A stretch of 34,244 nucleotides of DNA from Pseudomonas sp. NFACC02. GTDB lineage: Bacteria; Pseudomonadota; Gammaproteobacteria; Pseudomonadales; Pseudomonadaceae. Under the pieces are notes generated by a model, which saw nothing but the letters and a program-made list of their open reading frames with translations, ran no database searches and was not told where the DNA came from. A program made the translations under genes and the position numbers. This document shows positions 15,430 through 22,369 of the stretch, piece by piece. The stretch lies in the NCBI RefSeq assembly GCF_900110765.1, contig NZ_FOEO01000052.1, forward strand, positions 1 through 34,244, written 5' to 3'. Every line of letters begins with the position of its first letter. Position 1 is the stretch's first letter.

Positions 15430-16302
15430 TCAGGGCTGCAGGCGAGTCGCCTCAAACTTGACCCGCGGGTGCGCGATCCGATCCTGCGCCCGGATCAGCT
15501 CAAGCTCGTAACTGCCACAGGCCTGAGTTTCCAGCAGCACCTCGTGCACCGCCGAGGCTGTGTATTCGAACGCACTGCGCAGGTCTTCGCCCAACAGCAC
15601 CTTGGACAGGAACAGCCCGGACGTCAGATCGCCCACGCCCACAGGTTGTCGTGGGAATGCCAGCAGCGGTCGGCGCAGGTGCCAGCTTTCATGCTCGGTC
15701 ACCAGAAGCATTTCAAACCCGTCGAGGGGCTTCCCCGGATAATCCAGGTGTTTGACGATGATCGCCTTCGGCCCTCTCGCCAACAACGCCCGAGCCATGG
15801 CCAGGCAATCGAGCAGTGACGAGGGTTTTCGACCCGAGAAGCTGTCGAGCTCCAGCTGATTCGGACACAGAAAGTCAGCCACGGCCGCCGCTTCCTCCAG
15901 CAGGAAATCACTGACTTCCTGCGGCACGATGCAGCCCTTTTCCGGATGCCCCATCACCGGATCGCACAGGTAAAGCGCGCGGGAATTGATCCGCTTAATG
16001 TGCCCGACGACGGCCAGAATCGCCCGCCCCTGGGCGGCGCTGCCCAGATACCCCGACAGGATGGCGTCGCAATTCCCCAGTTCGCCAATCGCCGCGATCC
16101 CGTCAACCAGCGCCGGAATCTGCTGTGGCGGCAACACTTCACCTGCCCAGTGTCCATACTGAGTGTGGTTGGAGAACTGCACGGTATTCAGCGGCCAGAC
16201 ATTGATGCCGATACGCTGCATAGGGAACACGGCCGCGCTGTTGCCGGCGTGTCCGAAAACCACGTGTGACTGGATGGCGAGTAAATGAGGCGAACGTTTC
16301 AT
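15430..16302 (-). CDS. pdxY: Pyridoxal kinase PdxY
   Basis: A 290-residue ribokinase-fold kinase of the vitamin B6 salvage pathway that phosphorylates pyridoxal to pyridoxal 5'-phosphate with ATP. The start at 16302 is preceded by AGGAA; an in-frame ATG nine codons upstream is less likely. Motifs are the N-terminal LLAIQSHVVFGHAGNSAA (substrate loop), NTVQFSNHTQYG, the central CDPVMGH and PNQLELDSFSG, and near residue 225 the phosphotransfer motif GVGDLTSGLF with its catalytic aspartate. Length matches PdxY. It is a single gene, convergent with the thioesterase and divergent from the DUF3301 gene. Confidence 0.95.
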   Translation of the reverse strand: MKRSPHLLAIQSHVVFGHAGNSAAVFPMQRIGINVWPLNTVQFSNHTQYGHWAGEVLPPQQIPALVDGIAAIGELGNCDAILSGYLGSAAQGRAILAVVGHIKRINSRALYLCDPVMGHPEKGCIVPQEVSDFLLEEAAAVADFLCPNQLELDSFSGRKPSSLLDCLAMARALLARGPKAIIVKHLDYPGKPLDGFEMLLVTEHESWHLRRPLLAFPRQPVGVGDLTSGLFLSKVLLGEDLRSAFEYTASAVHEVLLETQACGSYELELIRAQDRIAHPRVKFEATRLQP

Positions 16303-16436
16303 GACAGGTTCCTGAAGCCGGGAAAGCACAGTAGTAGCGAAGCCGGACGAAGTGAAGCGAAATTAAGCGTTCGGACTATGGCTGTCGATCACCCGACGCA
16401 GTTAAGCTGGACATCTTCTGTTGGAGCTCTTTTTTC

Positions 16437-16829
16437 ATGCTGACCCTGGGCAACATATTCGTCCTGATGCTGCTGGCGACCGCTGGCGCTTGGCTGTGGC
16501 ATTCCCATGGTCTGCGTGAACGTGCGCTGGAGCGCGTCAAACAGCACTGCGCCAAACTGGACATCGAACTGCTGGACGGCAACGTTGCCCTGCGTCGCAT
16601 TACGTTCAAGCGCGACAACGAAGGGCGCAAGCGCCTGGCGCGTGTGTATAACTTCGAGTTCACCGTGACAGGGGAGCAGCGTCACCCCGGTACCATCACG
16701 ATGTTCGGTGCGCACACTGCACAGATCGAGCTGGCGCCCTATCCGTTCGAGATCAAGAATCCGAAGCCGACCGCAGAGATCATTCATCTGGCGGAATGGC
16801 GCCAGGAGCACAATAAGTGGAAGCAGTGA
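16437..16829 (+). CDS. DUF3301 family membrane-anchored protein
   Basis: A 130-residue protein with one N-terminal membrane segment (about 4-21, LGNIFVLMLLATAGAWLW) and a soluble domain beginning at the HGLRERALERVKQHCAKLDIELLDGNVALRRI stretch, then RVYNFEFTVTGEQRHPGTITMFG. This pattern is the DUF3301 family, common in gammaproteobacteria, with no known function. TGGAGC lies just upstream of the ATG. It is convergent with the cobW gene, with only 20 bases between the stops. A DnaA-box 9-mer begins just after its stop. Confidence 0.85.
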   Translation: MLTLGNIFVLMLLATAGAWLWHSHGLRERALERVKQHCAKLDIELLDGNVALRRITFKRDNEGRKRLARVYNFEFTVTGEQRHPGTITMFGAHTAQIELAPYPFEIKNPKPTAEIIHLAEWRQEHNKWKQ

Positions 16830-16834
16830 CCCGC

Positions 16835-16843
16835 TGTGGATAA
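16835..16843 (-). other. DnaA box (perfect 9-mer)
   Basis: TGTGGATAA on the plus strand is TTATCCACA on the minus strand, the E. coli consensus DnaA box. It lies in the short gap between two convergent genes. Confidence 0.55.
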
Positions 16844-16849
16844 CCCCGG

Positions 16850-17827
16850 CTAGGCCAGACAATCCGCCAGTTGCGTGGTCAGCGCCGCCTCGTCTTGCGG
16901 CGATGCGAAGATCAGTTCCAGACGCGAATCCTTGCGCCACTCGCTCGGCGACCAAGTCAGCCTCGTCCCCTCCAGCACGTTGCTCGATACCCAGCCCGTC
17001 CGGCTGTGGATAACCAGCTTGGCCCTGCGCCAATCAAGGCTTTGTAACCATCTCTGAACCTTCGAAGCATCGAACACCCGATCCGGATGCCAGCGCCAGC
17101 CGATGCTCCAGCCTTCCGCCTGTCCTTGACTCAGGCAGATCGGCGTCATTGGATCGGTCCATAAGGCGGGCAACTGCCCCAGTGTCTTCGGCACGGCGGT
17201 GTTCGGCACAACAAGGTTATCCAAACCCTCGTTCGCATGCGTGCGTATGCCAGGGAGTCGGTCCACAGGAAGCGCCCCGCGTTCGGTCCAGAAAACCGGT
17301 CGCTCAGGCAATGCACCGATAACCGCCTGCCGTTCGCGGGCATCCAGTGCCTCAGACTTGTTCAGTACCAGCAAGCCGGCCTGCGCCAACGCATCCTGCT
17401 GCGTCGGCGGCAAAGTCTTTCCGACAGCCAGCGCTTGCGCGTCGAGCACCATGACGCTGGGTTGCACCGCAAGAACGCCAATCCAGGGTGCCTCGCGCAG
17501 TTGCGCGATCAACTGCACAGGGTGGCCGAGCCCTGACGGCTCAATGAACAGACGATCAGGCCGCGCCTTGCGCAACAGGCGACCCAGACCGACCTGAAAC
17601 GGCGCGCCGTTGACGCAACACAGGCACCCACCAGCGACTTCGCCAAGTGCGATACCATCCTCGGCCGTGGTGAGCAGCGCGGCGTCCAGGCCGATCTGGC
17701 CGAACTCGTTGATCAGGATTGCCCAGCGTTCATTCGCCGGTTTATGGTCCAGAAGGTGTTTGATCAGACTCGTCTTGCCTGCCCCCAAAGGGCCAGCAAT
17801 GACATGGGTAGGAATGTTCTGCAGCAT
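16850..17827 (-). CDS. COG0523 GTPase, CobW/P47K family
   Basis: A 325-residue G3E-family GTPase. It has Walker A GPLGAGKTS (12-20), the metal-binding GCLCC motif (67-71, the CxCC signature of COG0523), EPSGLGHP as the switch II region and NKSE in place of the usual NKxD. A shorter C-terminal CobW_C domain ends the protein. COG0523 proteins deliver metals, mostly zinc or cobalt, to client proteins or respond to metal shortage. The start at 17827 is taken because the P-loop then sits at the usual place; no good ribosome site is visible and a longer ORF extends upstream without family similarity. It is the divergent partner of a small secreted protein gene 54 bases away. No Zur box lies in that gap, unlike the paralogue at 18380. 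Confidence 0.88.
   Translation of the reverse strand: MLQNIPTHVIAGPLGAGKTSLIKHLLDHKPANERWAILINEFGQIGLDAALLTTAEDGIALGEVAGGCLCCVNGAPFQVGLGRLLRKARPDRLFIEPSGLGHPVQLIAQLREAPWIGVLAVQPSVMVLDAQALAVGKTLPPTQQDALAQAGLLVLNKSEALDARERQAVIGALPERPVFWTERGALPVDRLPGIRTHANEGLDNLVVPNTAVPKTLGQLPALWTDPMTPICLSQGQAEGWSIGWRWHPDRVFDASKVQRWLQSLDWRRAKLVIHSRTGWVSSNVLEGTRLTWSPSEWRKDSRLELIFASPQDEAALTTQLADCLA
17005..17013 (-). other. DnaA box (perfect 9-mer), inside cobW-like gene
   Basis: TGTGGATAA, the complement of TTATCCACA, lies inside the COG0523 coding sequence, in the same orientation as and 170 bases from the one at 16835. Confidence 0.45.
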
Positions 17828-17881
17828 GTCCGGCCATTGTTGAACGTCGCTCCCGAAAACGAGCGCAGACGGAGGTAATCG

Positions 17882-18253
17882 ATGCGAGCGATCTGGCTGC
17901 CCGTGCGGCTGGCGTTGATGCTGTTGGCGATGGCGTCGAATCAGGCGTGGGCTGAGTCCTGTGTGGTTCACAGCCAGGCCGAGCGGCTGGATGTGAAGGT
18001 CTGCCAGGAAAATCTCAACATCCCGCCTGACCTTTTTCACGACGGCTTCTGCAAACCGCAGCTCAAGGACCAAAAGGTCGAGGTCACCTACGTGGAACAC
18101 TGCCCTTCGGGCTCATTCGGCCAATGCAGCAACGCGCAAGTCGCCAATATGCCCTATCGGCAGAACATTCACTATTACGGCGTGGCCAGCGATGCTGCGT
18201 TCCTCAAGCCATTTTGCGAGCAGCAAAGCCAAGGTGTGTGGAAGGCCCGGTGA
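17882..18253 (+). CDS. Small secreted cysteine-rich hypothetical protein
   Basis: A 123-residue protein with a signal peptide (about 1-24, cleavage after AWA). The mature part of about 99 residues holds six cysteines, consistent with periplasmic disulfides, and a SCVVHSQAERLDVKVCQENLNIPP start. I do not recognise the family; related short Pseudomonas proteins occur next to cobW-like genes as I recall it. GGAGG lies 7 bases before the ATG. It is divergent from the COG0523 GTPase with a 54-base gap, so the two may share control. Confidence 0.8.
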   Translation: MRAIWLPVRLALMLLAMASNQAWAESCVVHSQAERLDVKVCQENLNIPPDLFHDGFCKPQLKDQKVEVTYVEHCPSGSFGQCSNAQVANMPYRQNIHYYGVASDAAFLKPFCEQQSQGVWKAR

Positions 18254-18276
18254 GCCCTGCTGACACAACACAGACC

Positions 18277-18367
18277 TGTGGTAGTGAGCTTGCTCACGAA
18301 GGGTGACCTACAGGCGAAAAAAAGCAGTGAATGGACTGGCCTCTTTGCGAGCAAGCTCGCCCCCACA
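18277..18367. repeat. REPIN, family GTGAGCTTGCTCGCGAA
   Basis: Inverted arms TGTGGTAGTGAGCTTGCTCA (18277) and GCGAGCAAGCTCGCCCCCACA (ending 18367) lie in the gap between the secreted-protein gene and the convergent zigA gene. Confidence 0.85.
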
Positions 18368-18379
18368 ATGTGCAATGCG

Positions 18380-19582
18380 TTAAGCCGCGTCGCCGTACCA
18401 GTCGCCGAATGGATCGGCCAGTTGGCTCCAGCCCTCGACGCCGATCGCCATTTCCTCATCGGTCAGCAGGCAGCTGTCCAGATCGGCCGTCAGTTGGGTG
18501 AAGTCGATGTTCTGGCCAATGAACACCAACTCCTGACGGCAATCCCCGGTCTGTGCGAGCCAGTTGCGCATGATCACCTGCGTACTTTCCTCGTCCTGCG
18601 GCCAATGTGCCTTGGGGACGAAACGCCACCAGCGGCCCGCAAAGCCATGACGCATCAAGCCGCCCGCCTGTGACCAGCTTCCCGCTTCCTGATATTTACT
18701 CGCGAGCCAGAAGAAGCCTTTGGAGCGCAGCAGCTTCCCGTTGGTCCATGGTTGATTGATGAAGTCAAAGAACCGTTGCGGATGGAACGGTCGACGCGCC
18801 CGATAAGCCGTGGAAGCGATGCCGTACTCCTCGGTTTCCGGCGTGTGCTCCCCACGCAGTTCCTTGAGCCAGCCCGGAGACTGGGCCGCTCGCTCGAAAT
18901 CAAACCGGCCGGTGTCGAGAATCTTGCCCAGGGGTACCGCGCCCATCACCATCGGCAGAATCTCTGCCTGGCTGTTAAGCCGTTTAAGGATCGCCATCAA
19001 CTCTTGCCGCTCGCTCGAACTGATCAGATCAATCTTGCTGATCAGGATCACATCGGCGAACTCCACTTGCTCGATCAGCAGATCGGTGATGGAGCGCTCG
19101 TCGTCTTCGCCCAGGGTTTCGCCACGACTGTCCAGGCTCTCAGCCGCCTGGAAGTCCTGGAGAAAATTAAGGCCATCAACCACCGTCACCATGGTGTCAA
19201 GGCGCGCGATATCCGCGAGACTCTGTCCGGACTCGTCGCGAAACGTGAACGTCTCCGCAACCGGCAGCGGTTCGGAAATCCCGGTGGATTCGATCAGCAG
19301 GTAGTCGAAGCGGCCATCGTTGGCCAAACGGCTGACCTCCTCGAGCAGGTCCTCGCGCAGGGTGCAGCAGATGCAGCCATTGCTCATTTCCACGAGCTTT
19401 TCTTCGGCACGGTTCAGGCTGACATCACGTTGCACGTCGCTGCCGTCGATATTGATTTCGCTCATGTCGTTGACGATGACGGCGACGCGCAGGTTTTCGC
19501 GGTTGCGCAGGACATAATTCAGCAGCGTGCTTTTGCCGGCTCCAAGAAAGCCGGACAGGACGGTAACGGGAAGGCGGTTCAT
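18380..19582 (-). CDS. zigA: Zinc-allocation GTPase ZigA (COG0523)
   Basis: A 400-residue G3E GTPase with Walker A GFLGAGKST (11-19), metal-binding GCICC (69-73), ESTGISEP, and SKIDL as the base-specificity motif. A C-terminal CobW_C domain follows (about 265-380, with STAYRARRPFHPQRFFDFI and GFFWLASK). ZigA-type proteins use GTP to move zinc to client enzymes when zinc is scarce. A perfect Zur box overlaps its promoter at 19621, in line with zinc-repressed expression. A TTAGCA-17-TATAAC promoter can be read on the minus strand over that box. It shares the box and gap with the divergent small secreted protein. The ribosome site is weak (GAGAC). Paralogue of the COG0523 gene at 16850, but from a different subgroup. 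Confidence 0.93.
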   Translation of the reverse strand: MNRLPVTVLSGFLGAGKSTLLNYVLRNRENLRVAVIVNDMSEINIDGSDVQRDVSLNRAEEKLVEMSNGCICCTLREDLLEEVSRLANDGRFDYLLIESTGISEPLPVAETFTFRDESGQSLADIARLDTMVTVVDGLNFLQDFQAAESLDSRGETLGEDDERSITDLLIEQVEFADVILISKIDLISSSERQELMAILKRLNSQAEILPMVMGAVPLGKILDTGRFDFERAAQSPGWLKELRGEHTPETEEYGIASTAYRARRPFHPQRFFDFINQPWTNGKLLRSKGFFWLASKYQEAGSWSQAGGLMRHGFAGRWWRFVPKAHWPQDEESTQVIMRNWLAQTGDCRQELVFIGQNIDFTQLTADLDSCLLTDEEMAIGVEGWSQLADPFGDWYGDAA

Positions 19583-19604
19583 AGGCGTCTCATCGCGTAG
19601 CAGG

Positions 19605-19645
19605 TTCAGATGGTTTTTACGTTATAGTATAACAATACAAACCTG
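19605..19645. promoter_or_regulatory. Zur box with divergent promoters (zigA / small secreted gene)
   Basis: GTTATAGTATAAC at 19621-19633 is a perfect 13-bp palindrome matching the Zur consensus known in gammaproteobacteria. Both strands place TATAAC at the box edge with a -35-like hexamer 17 bases away: TTCAGA at 19605 for the plus-strand gene, TTAGCA (minus strand, about 19645-19650) for zigA. Zur with zinc would therefore block both promoters at once. Confidence 0.85.
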
Positions 19646-19683
19646 CTAACACTTTTTACACGTTCGTTTCGAGGGTCGGTGTC

Positions 19684-20061
19684 TTGAGAGTATTCATAGG
19701 GCTTTTGCTGCTGCTGAGCGCGCAGGTTTTCGCTGCCCCGCCGTCGCCTCGACTCACACAGGCGCTGTGTACGCGCAGCGCAACGCTACTGGCGTGCGTC
19801 GACGCCTACGACAATCGCTACAGCGTGGCGATGGCAGGCACGACGATGTACCTGCGCGGCTACGAAAGCGCGAACAAACGCCGCTGGGCGCAGACCAACA
19901 GCCGGTATGGATCGATGACATTTTTTACAGGGCTGGCCTCCGATGGCGAGGCGTGGGCAGGATACATCCGCAAAGTCGGCTGGACGACGATCAGCCGGGT
20001 GTCGAGCTCCAGTGGCAGCCGGAGCAAGATCACCTGTGATCGTGTGATGGGCTGTCGTTGA
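19684..20061 (+). CDS. Small secreted hypothetical protein, putative Zur regulon member
   Basis: A 125-residue protein with a signal peptide (about 1-17, cleavage after VFA) and four cysteines in the mature part, two near the start (LCTRS, LACVD) and two at the very C-terminus (TCDRVMGCR). The middle is serine/tyrosine-rich and looks like a small periplasmic fold. Start is TTG at 19684, with GAGGG about nine to ten bases before it; no ATG gives an intact signal peptide. I do not recognise a function. The gap it shares with zigA carries the perfect Zur box with a plus-strand TTCAGA-17-TATAAC promoter, so zinc-repressed expression is likely. It may correspond to PA5537 next to amiA in P. aeruginosa. 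Confidence 0.8.
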   Translation: MRVFIGLLLLLSAQVFAAPPSPRLTQALCTRSATLLACVDAYDNRYSVAMAGTTMYLRGYESANKRRWAQTNSRYGSMTFFTGLASDGEAWAGYIRKVGWTTISRVSSSSGSRSKITCDRVMGCR

Positions 20062-20075
20062 ATGAACACGGACAT

Positions 20076-20162
20076 TGTAGGAGCGCGCTTGCCCGATGAC
20101 TTACGTACAGACGACCGAAGTGCATCGTGTGTACAGATCTCTCGGGCAAGCGCGATCCTGCA
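20076..20162. repeat. REPIN, family GTAGGAGCGCGCTTGCCCG, partly decayed
   Basis: Arms TGTAGGAGCGCGCTTGCCCG (20076) and CGGGCAAGCGCGATCCTGCA (ending 20162) form an inverted pair between two convergent genes. Confidence 0.82.
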
Positions 20163-20177
20163 AAGGACTGCTTCAGG

Positions 20178-21422
20178 TCAGACGACCGCCTGTTCTGCGG
20201 CCTTCTGCGCCTGCCGCCAGGCAATGAACGAGCCTGCGGGTGGATTGCGTTCGAAGTAGGTCTTCATGCCGTCGAACAGGCCATCGGCCACGGCCTGCTG
20301 ATGACGGGCGGTCACCAGGCGCTGGCTGTCGCGGCTGTTGGAGATGAAGCCGGTTTCGACCAGGATCGACGGCACATCCGGTGATTTCAACACCGCGAAC
20401 CCCGCCTGCTCCACACGCTTCTGGTGCAGCGTGGTCACGCCTTCCAGGCTGCCGAGCACGGTGTGACCCAATTCCAGGCTGGCAGCAATCGTGGCGTTCA
20501 TCGACATGTCGAGGATCACGCCCGCCAGCATCGGATCCTTGTCTTTCAGATTGAGCAGACTCGTCGCCCCGATGAGGTCGACGCCGTTCTCGCGCTGAGC
20601 CATGAATCGCGCAGTGGCGGAAGTTGCGCCATTTTCAGACAGCGCAAACACCGATGCGCCGGACGCCGTCAGCCTTGGCGCAGCGTCCGCGTGAACGGAA
20701 ATAAACATGTCTGCGTTGTATTTGCGGGCGATGTCCACTCGCTTGCGCAGCGGCACGAAAAAGTCGTCGTTACGTACCAAACGCACGTCAAAGCCTTTCT
20801 CACGCTTCAGTCGTTTGGCCAACAGTTGAGCGATGGACAGCACCACGTCCTTTTCCCGCTCGCCTTTGGAGCCAATGGCGCCGGGGTCTTTACCGCCATG
20901 TCCGGCATCGACCACCACCATGATGTCGCGCTTGGGATGATGCTTGTCGAGGACAGGAGCAGGCGGCTCTTTAACCAGTGCCGCCGGCGCGGCCGCGAGT
21001 GCCACCGGCGTGTGCGCGGCTACGTCGTGTCCCAGATCCACCACAAGCCGATTGCCCTGCGAACCCTCAGGTCCCAGCAGAAAGCTGTTGAGCTGCACAG
21101 GCGACGTCAGATCCAGCACGATGCGTGTGTCACCCTGCCCGAAATGGCCGGAGCGGATGGACTTGACCGGTGTATTTTCCAGTGCCAACTCGGGGAAATT
21201 GCCCTCCAGCCGCGCGCCACTGACATCGATGATGATGCGGTCCGGCGCGCTGAGCGTGAAAGTTTTGTACTGAACAGGGCCACTGAGGTCGAACACCAGT
21301 CGTACCTTGTTTTCAGAACGCCAGAGTCGGGCGTTGCGAATTTGAGTGGCATTGACAGAAAAAGGAAGCGCGAAGGCGGCGCTGGCCAAAAGCATATTGA
21401 GCAGCATTTGACGTCGGTGCAT
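20178..21422 (-). CDS. amiA: N-acetylmuramoyl-L-alanine amidase AmiA-type
   Basis: About 414 residues from the ATG at 21422. It begins MHRRQMLLNMLLASAAFALP, a signal peptide with RR that may be a Tat signal, as in E. coli AmiA; a longer upstream reading lacks this. An N-terminal AMIN domain (about 26-130, IRNARLWRSENKVRLVFDLS) targets septal peptidoglycan. The C-terminal Amidase_3 domain has zinc ligands DAGHGG (near 171), GEREKD and VHAD, and the catalytic glutamate of VETGFIS near 356. It cleaves the amide bond between MurNAc and the peptide. There is no C-terminal LysM domain, unlike Pseudomonas AmiB. It is a zinc enzyme; a Zur-like box 55 bases upstream suggests zinc-repressed expression of a spare amidase, as in the PA5538 locus. 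Confidence 0.93.
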   Translation of the reverse strand: MHRRQMLLNMLLASAAFALPFSVNATQIRNARLWRSENKVRLVFDLSGPVQYKTFTLSAPDRIIIDVSGARLEGNFPELALENTPVKSIRSGHFGQGDTRIVLDLTSPVQLNSFLLGPEGSQGNRLVVDLGHDVAAHTPVALAAAPAALVKEPPAPVLDKHHPKRDIMVVVDAGHGGKDPGAIGSKGEREKDVVLSIAQLLAKRLKREKGFDVRLVRNDDFFVPLRKRVDIARKYNADMFISVHADAAPRLTASGASVFALSENGATSATARFMAQRENGVDLIGATSLLNLKDKDPMLAGVILDMSMNATIAASLELGHTVLGSLEGVTTLHQKRVEQAGFAVLKSPDVPSILVETGFISNSRDSQRLVTARHQQAVADGLFDGMKTYFERNPPAGSFIAWRQAQKAAEQAVV

Positions 21423-21476
21423 GACACGTTCCGTAGAAAAGCGAGCATCCCGGCTCTGATAGACATGACATTCTTG

Positions 21477-21489
21477 GTAACAATATAAC
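21477..21489 (-). promoter_or_regulatory. Candidate Zur box upstream of amiA
   Basis: GTAACAATATAAC (minus strand GTTATATTGTTAC) matches the Zur core GTTATA-N-TATAAC at all but two positions and lies 55 bases upstream of the amiA ATG. The identity of this gene as a Zur target is known for relatives as I recall it; here it is a prediction. Confidence 0.55.
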
Positions 21490-21590
21490 ATGCCGACCAG
21501 CGCTCAAAGATGAAGCTTTTTATAAGAACGGAAAGAAATAGACACGTAAATCAACGGCTAAGAACAAAAAACTCATGTGAAACAAGAAGA

Positions 21591-21606
21591 TGTTCCACGT
21601 GGAACA
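21591..21606. other. parS: parS centromere site (ParB-binding)
   Basis: TGTTCCACGTGGAACA is a perfect 16-bp palindrome, identical to the consensus parS to which ParB binds to segregate the chromosome origin region. It lies in the 251-base gap between amiA and the DUF3617 gene, away from both coding regions. The rest of that gap holds AT-rich sequence and the terminator at 21635. Confidence 0.95.
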
Positions 21607-21634
21607 TGAGCGAGTCGTGCGCGCCACATAAACA

Positions 21635-21657
21635 AACGCCCCGACAGGCGGGGCGTT
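21635..21657 (-). terminator. Terminator of the DUF3617 gene
   Basis: AACGCCCCG and CGGGGCGTT form a 9-bp stem around a five-base loop. On the minus strand it lies just after the gene's stop and is followed by TTGTTTATG, a T-rich tract. Confidence 0.85.
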
Positions 21658-21673
21658 CAGACAAACGGTCCTA

Positions 21674-22195
21674 TCAGGTCCTCGGTTTTACGGTGCCGCA
21701 GTTCTGCCCCAGCCACACCGCCTTGGTGTCCATGCTTCCGTTTTGCTGCTGACCGGTGGCGTTGAACGAGCCAATCACATGGGTGTTAAAGGCGCGATCG
21801 CTGAGGAATTGCGCCGTGCCGGTCCCCTGGGCACGCGGACAGCTGAACTTGAATTTCCAGGTCGGACCATTGCGCTCAGTGATTTGCTGCGTGCATCCCG
21901 TCTTGGGGTCAGTCAGAGGGATCTGCTCATTCTTCACCTGTTCCGGCGTGAGACAAACCCGGACACCCTGCCCGCCTAACGTAATCCCTTGTTTTGCCAG
22001 CATTTGTTCCATAGCCGCACGCTGCTGTGGGGCCATCATTTGCAGTTGGGCGAGCATGACTTGCATGTCGGGCATCTGTTGGCCATCGACCTGCATGTTG
22101 CTCGATGTCAGCTCCCAGAGTCCGGGTTGCAGCACTTGCGCTTGAGCGAAGGGCGCAGCCAGACAAACCATCAACGCCAATACGCGCTTTTTCAT
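21674..22195 (-). CDS. DUF3617 family secreted protein
   Basis: About 173 residues from the ATG at 22195, starting a signal peptide (MKKRVLALMVCLAAPFAQA). The start has AAGGAAATCAGG upstream; a further in-frame ATG at 22234 only adds non-signal residues. The mature protein shows the DUF3617 pattern: PGLWELTSSNMQVDGQQMPDMQ near the start, a methionine/glutamine-rich helix, then RVCLTPEQVKNE and CTQQITERNGPTWKFKFSC. Cysteines in that part may form disulfides. Function of the family is unknown. It is divergent from the cardiolipin synthase gene. Confidence 0.85.
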   Translation of the reverse strand: MKKRVLALMVCLAAPFAQAQVLQPGLWELTSSNMQVDGQQMPDMQVMLAQLQMMAPQQRAAMEQMLAKQGITLGGQGVRVCLTPEQVKNEQIPLTDPKTGCTQQITERNGPTWKFKFSCPRAQGTGTAQFLSDRAFNTHVIGSFNATGQQQNGSMDTKAVWLGQNCGTVKPRT

Positions 22196-22369
22196 GAACC
22201 TGATTTCCTTTTTGCTCAGAAGCAGTTTGAACACGGCCCTTTCAGGCCGGCTGACGATGAGGGTTAGACGACGAATCGGGCCGCCAGTTGCAGCCCCAAT
22301 AAAATAGCGACAATCCTTGCGTACTGTGGTCTGTTAGACACCCGAGACGCCTACAGCACAAGGTTGCGC

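Noticed and set aside
21510..21752. An 80-residue frame spanning parS and the terminator
   Set aside because: It runs through a palindromic binding site and a terminator and into the opposite gene; basic, non-family composition.
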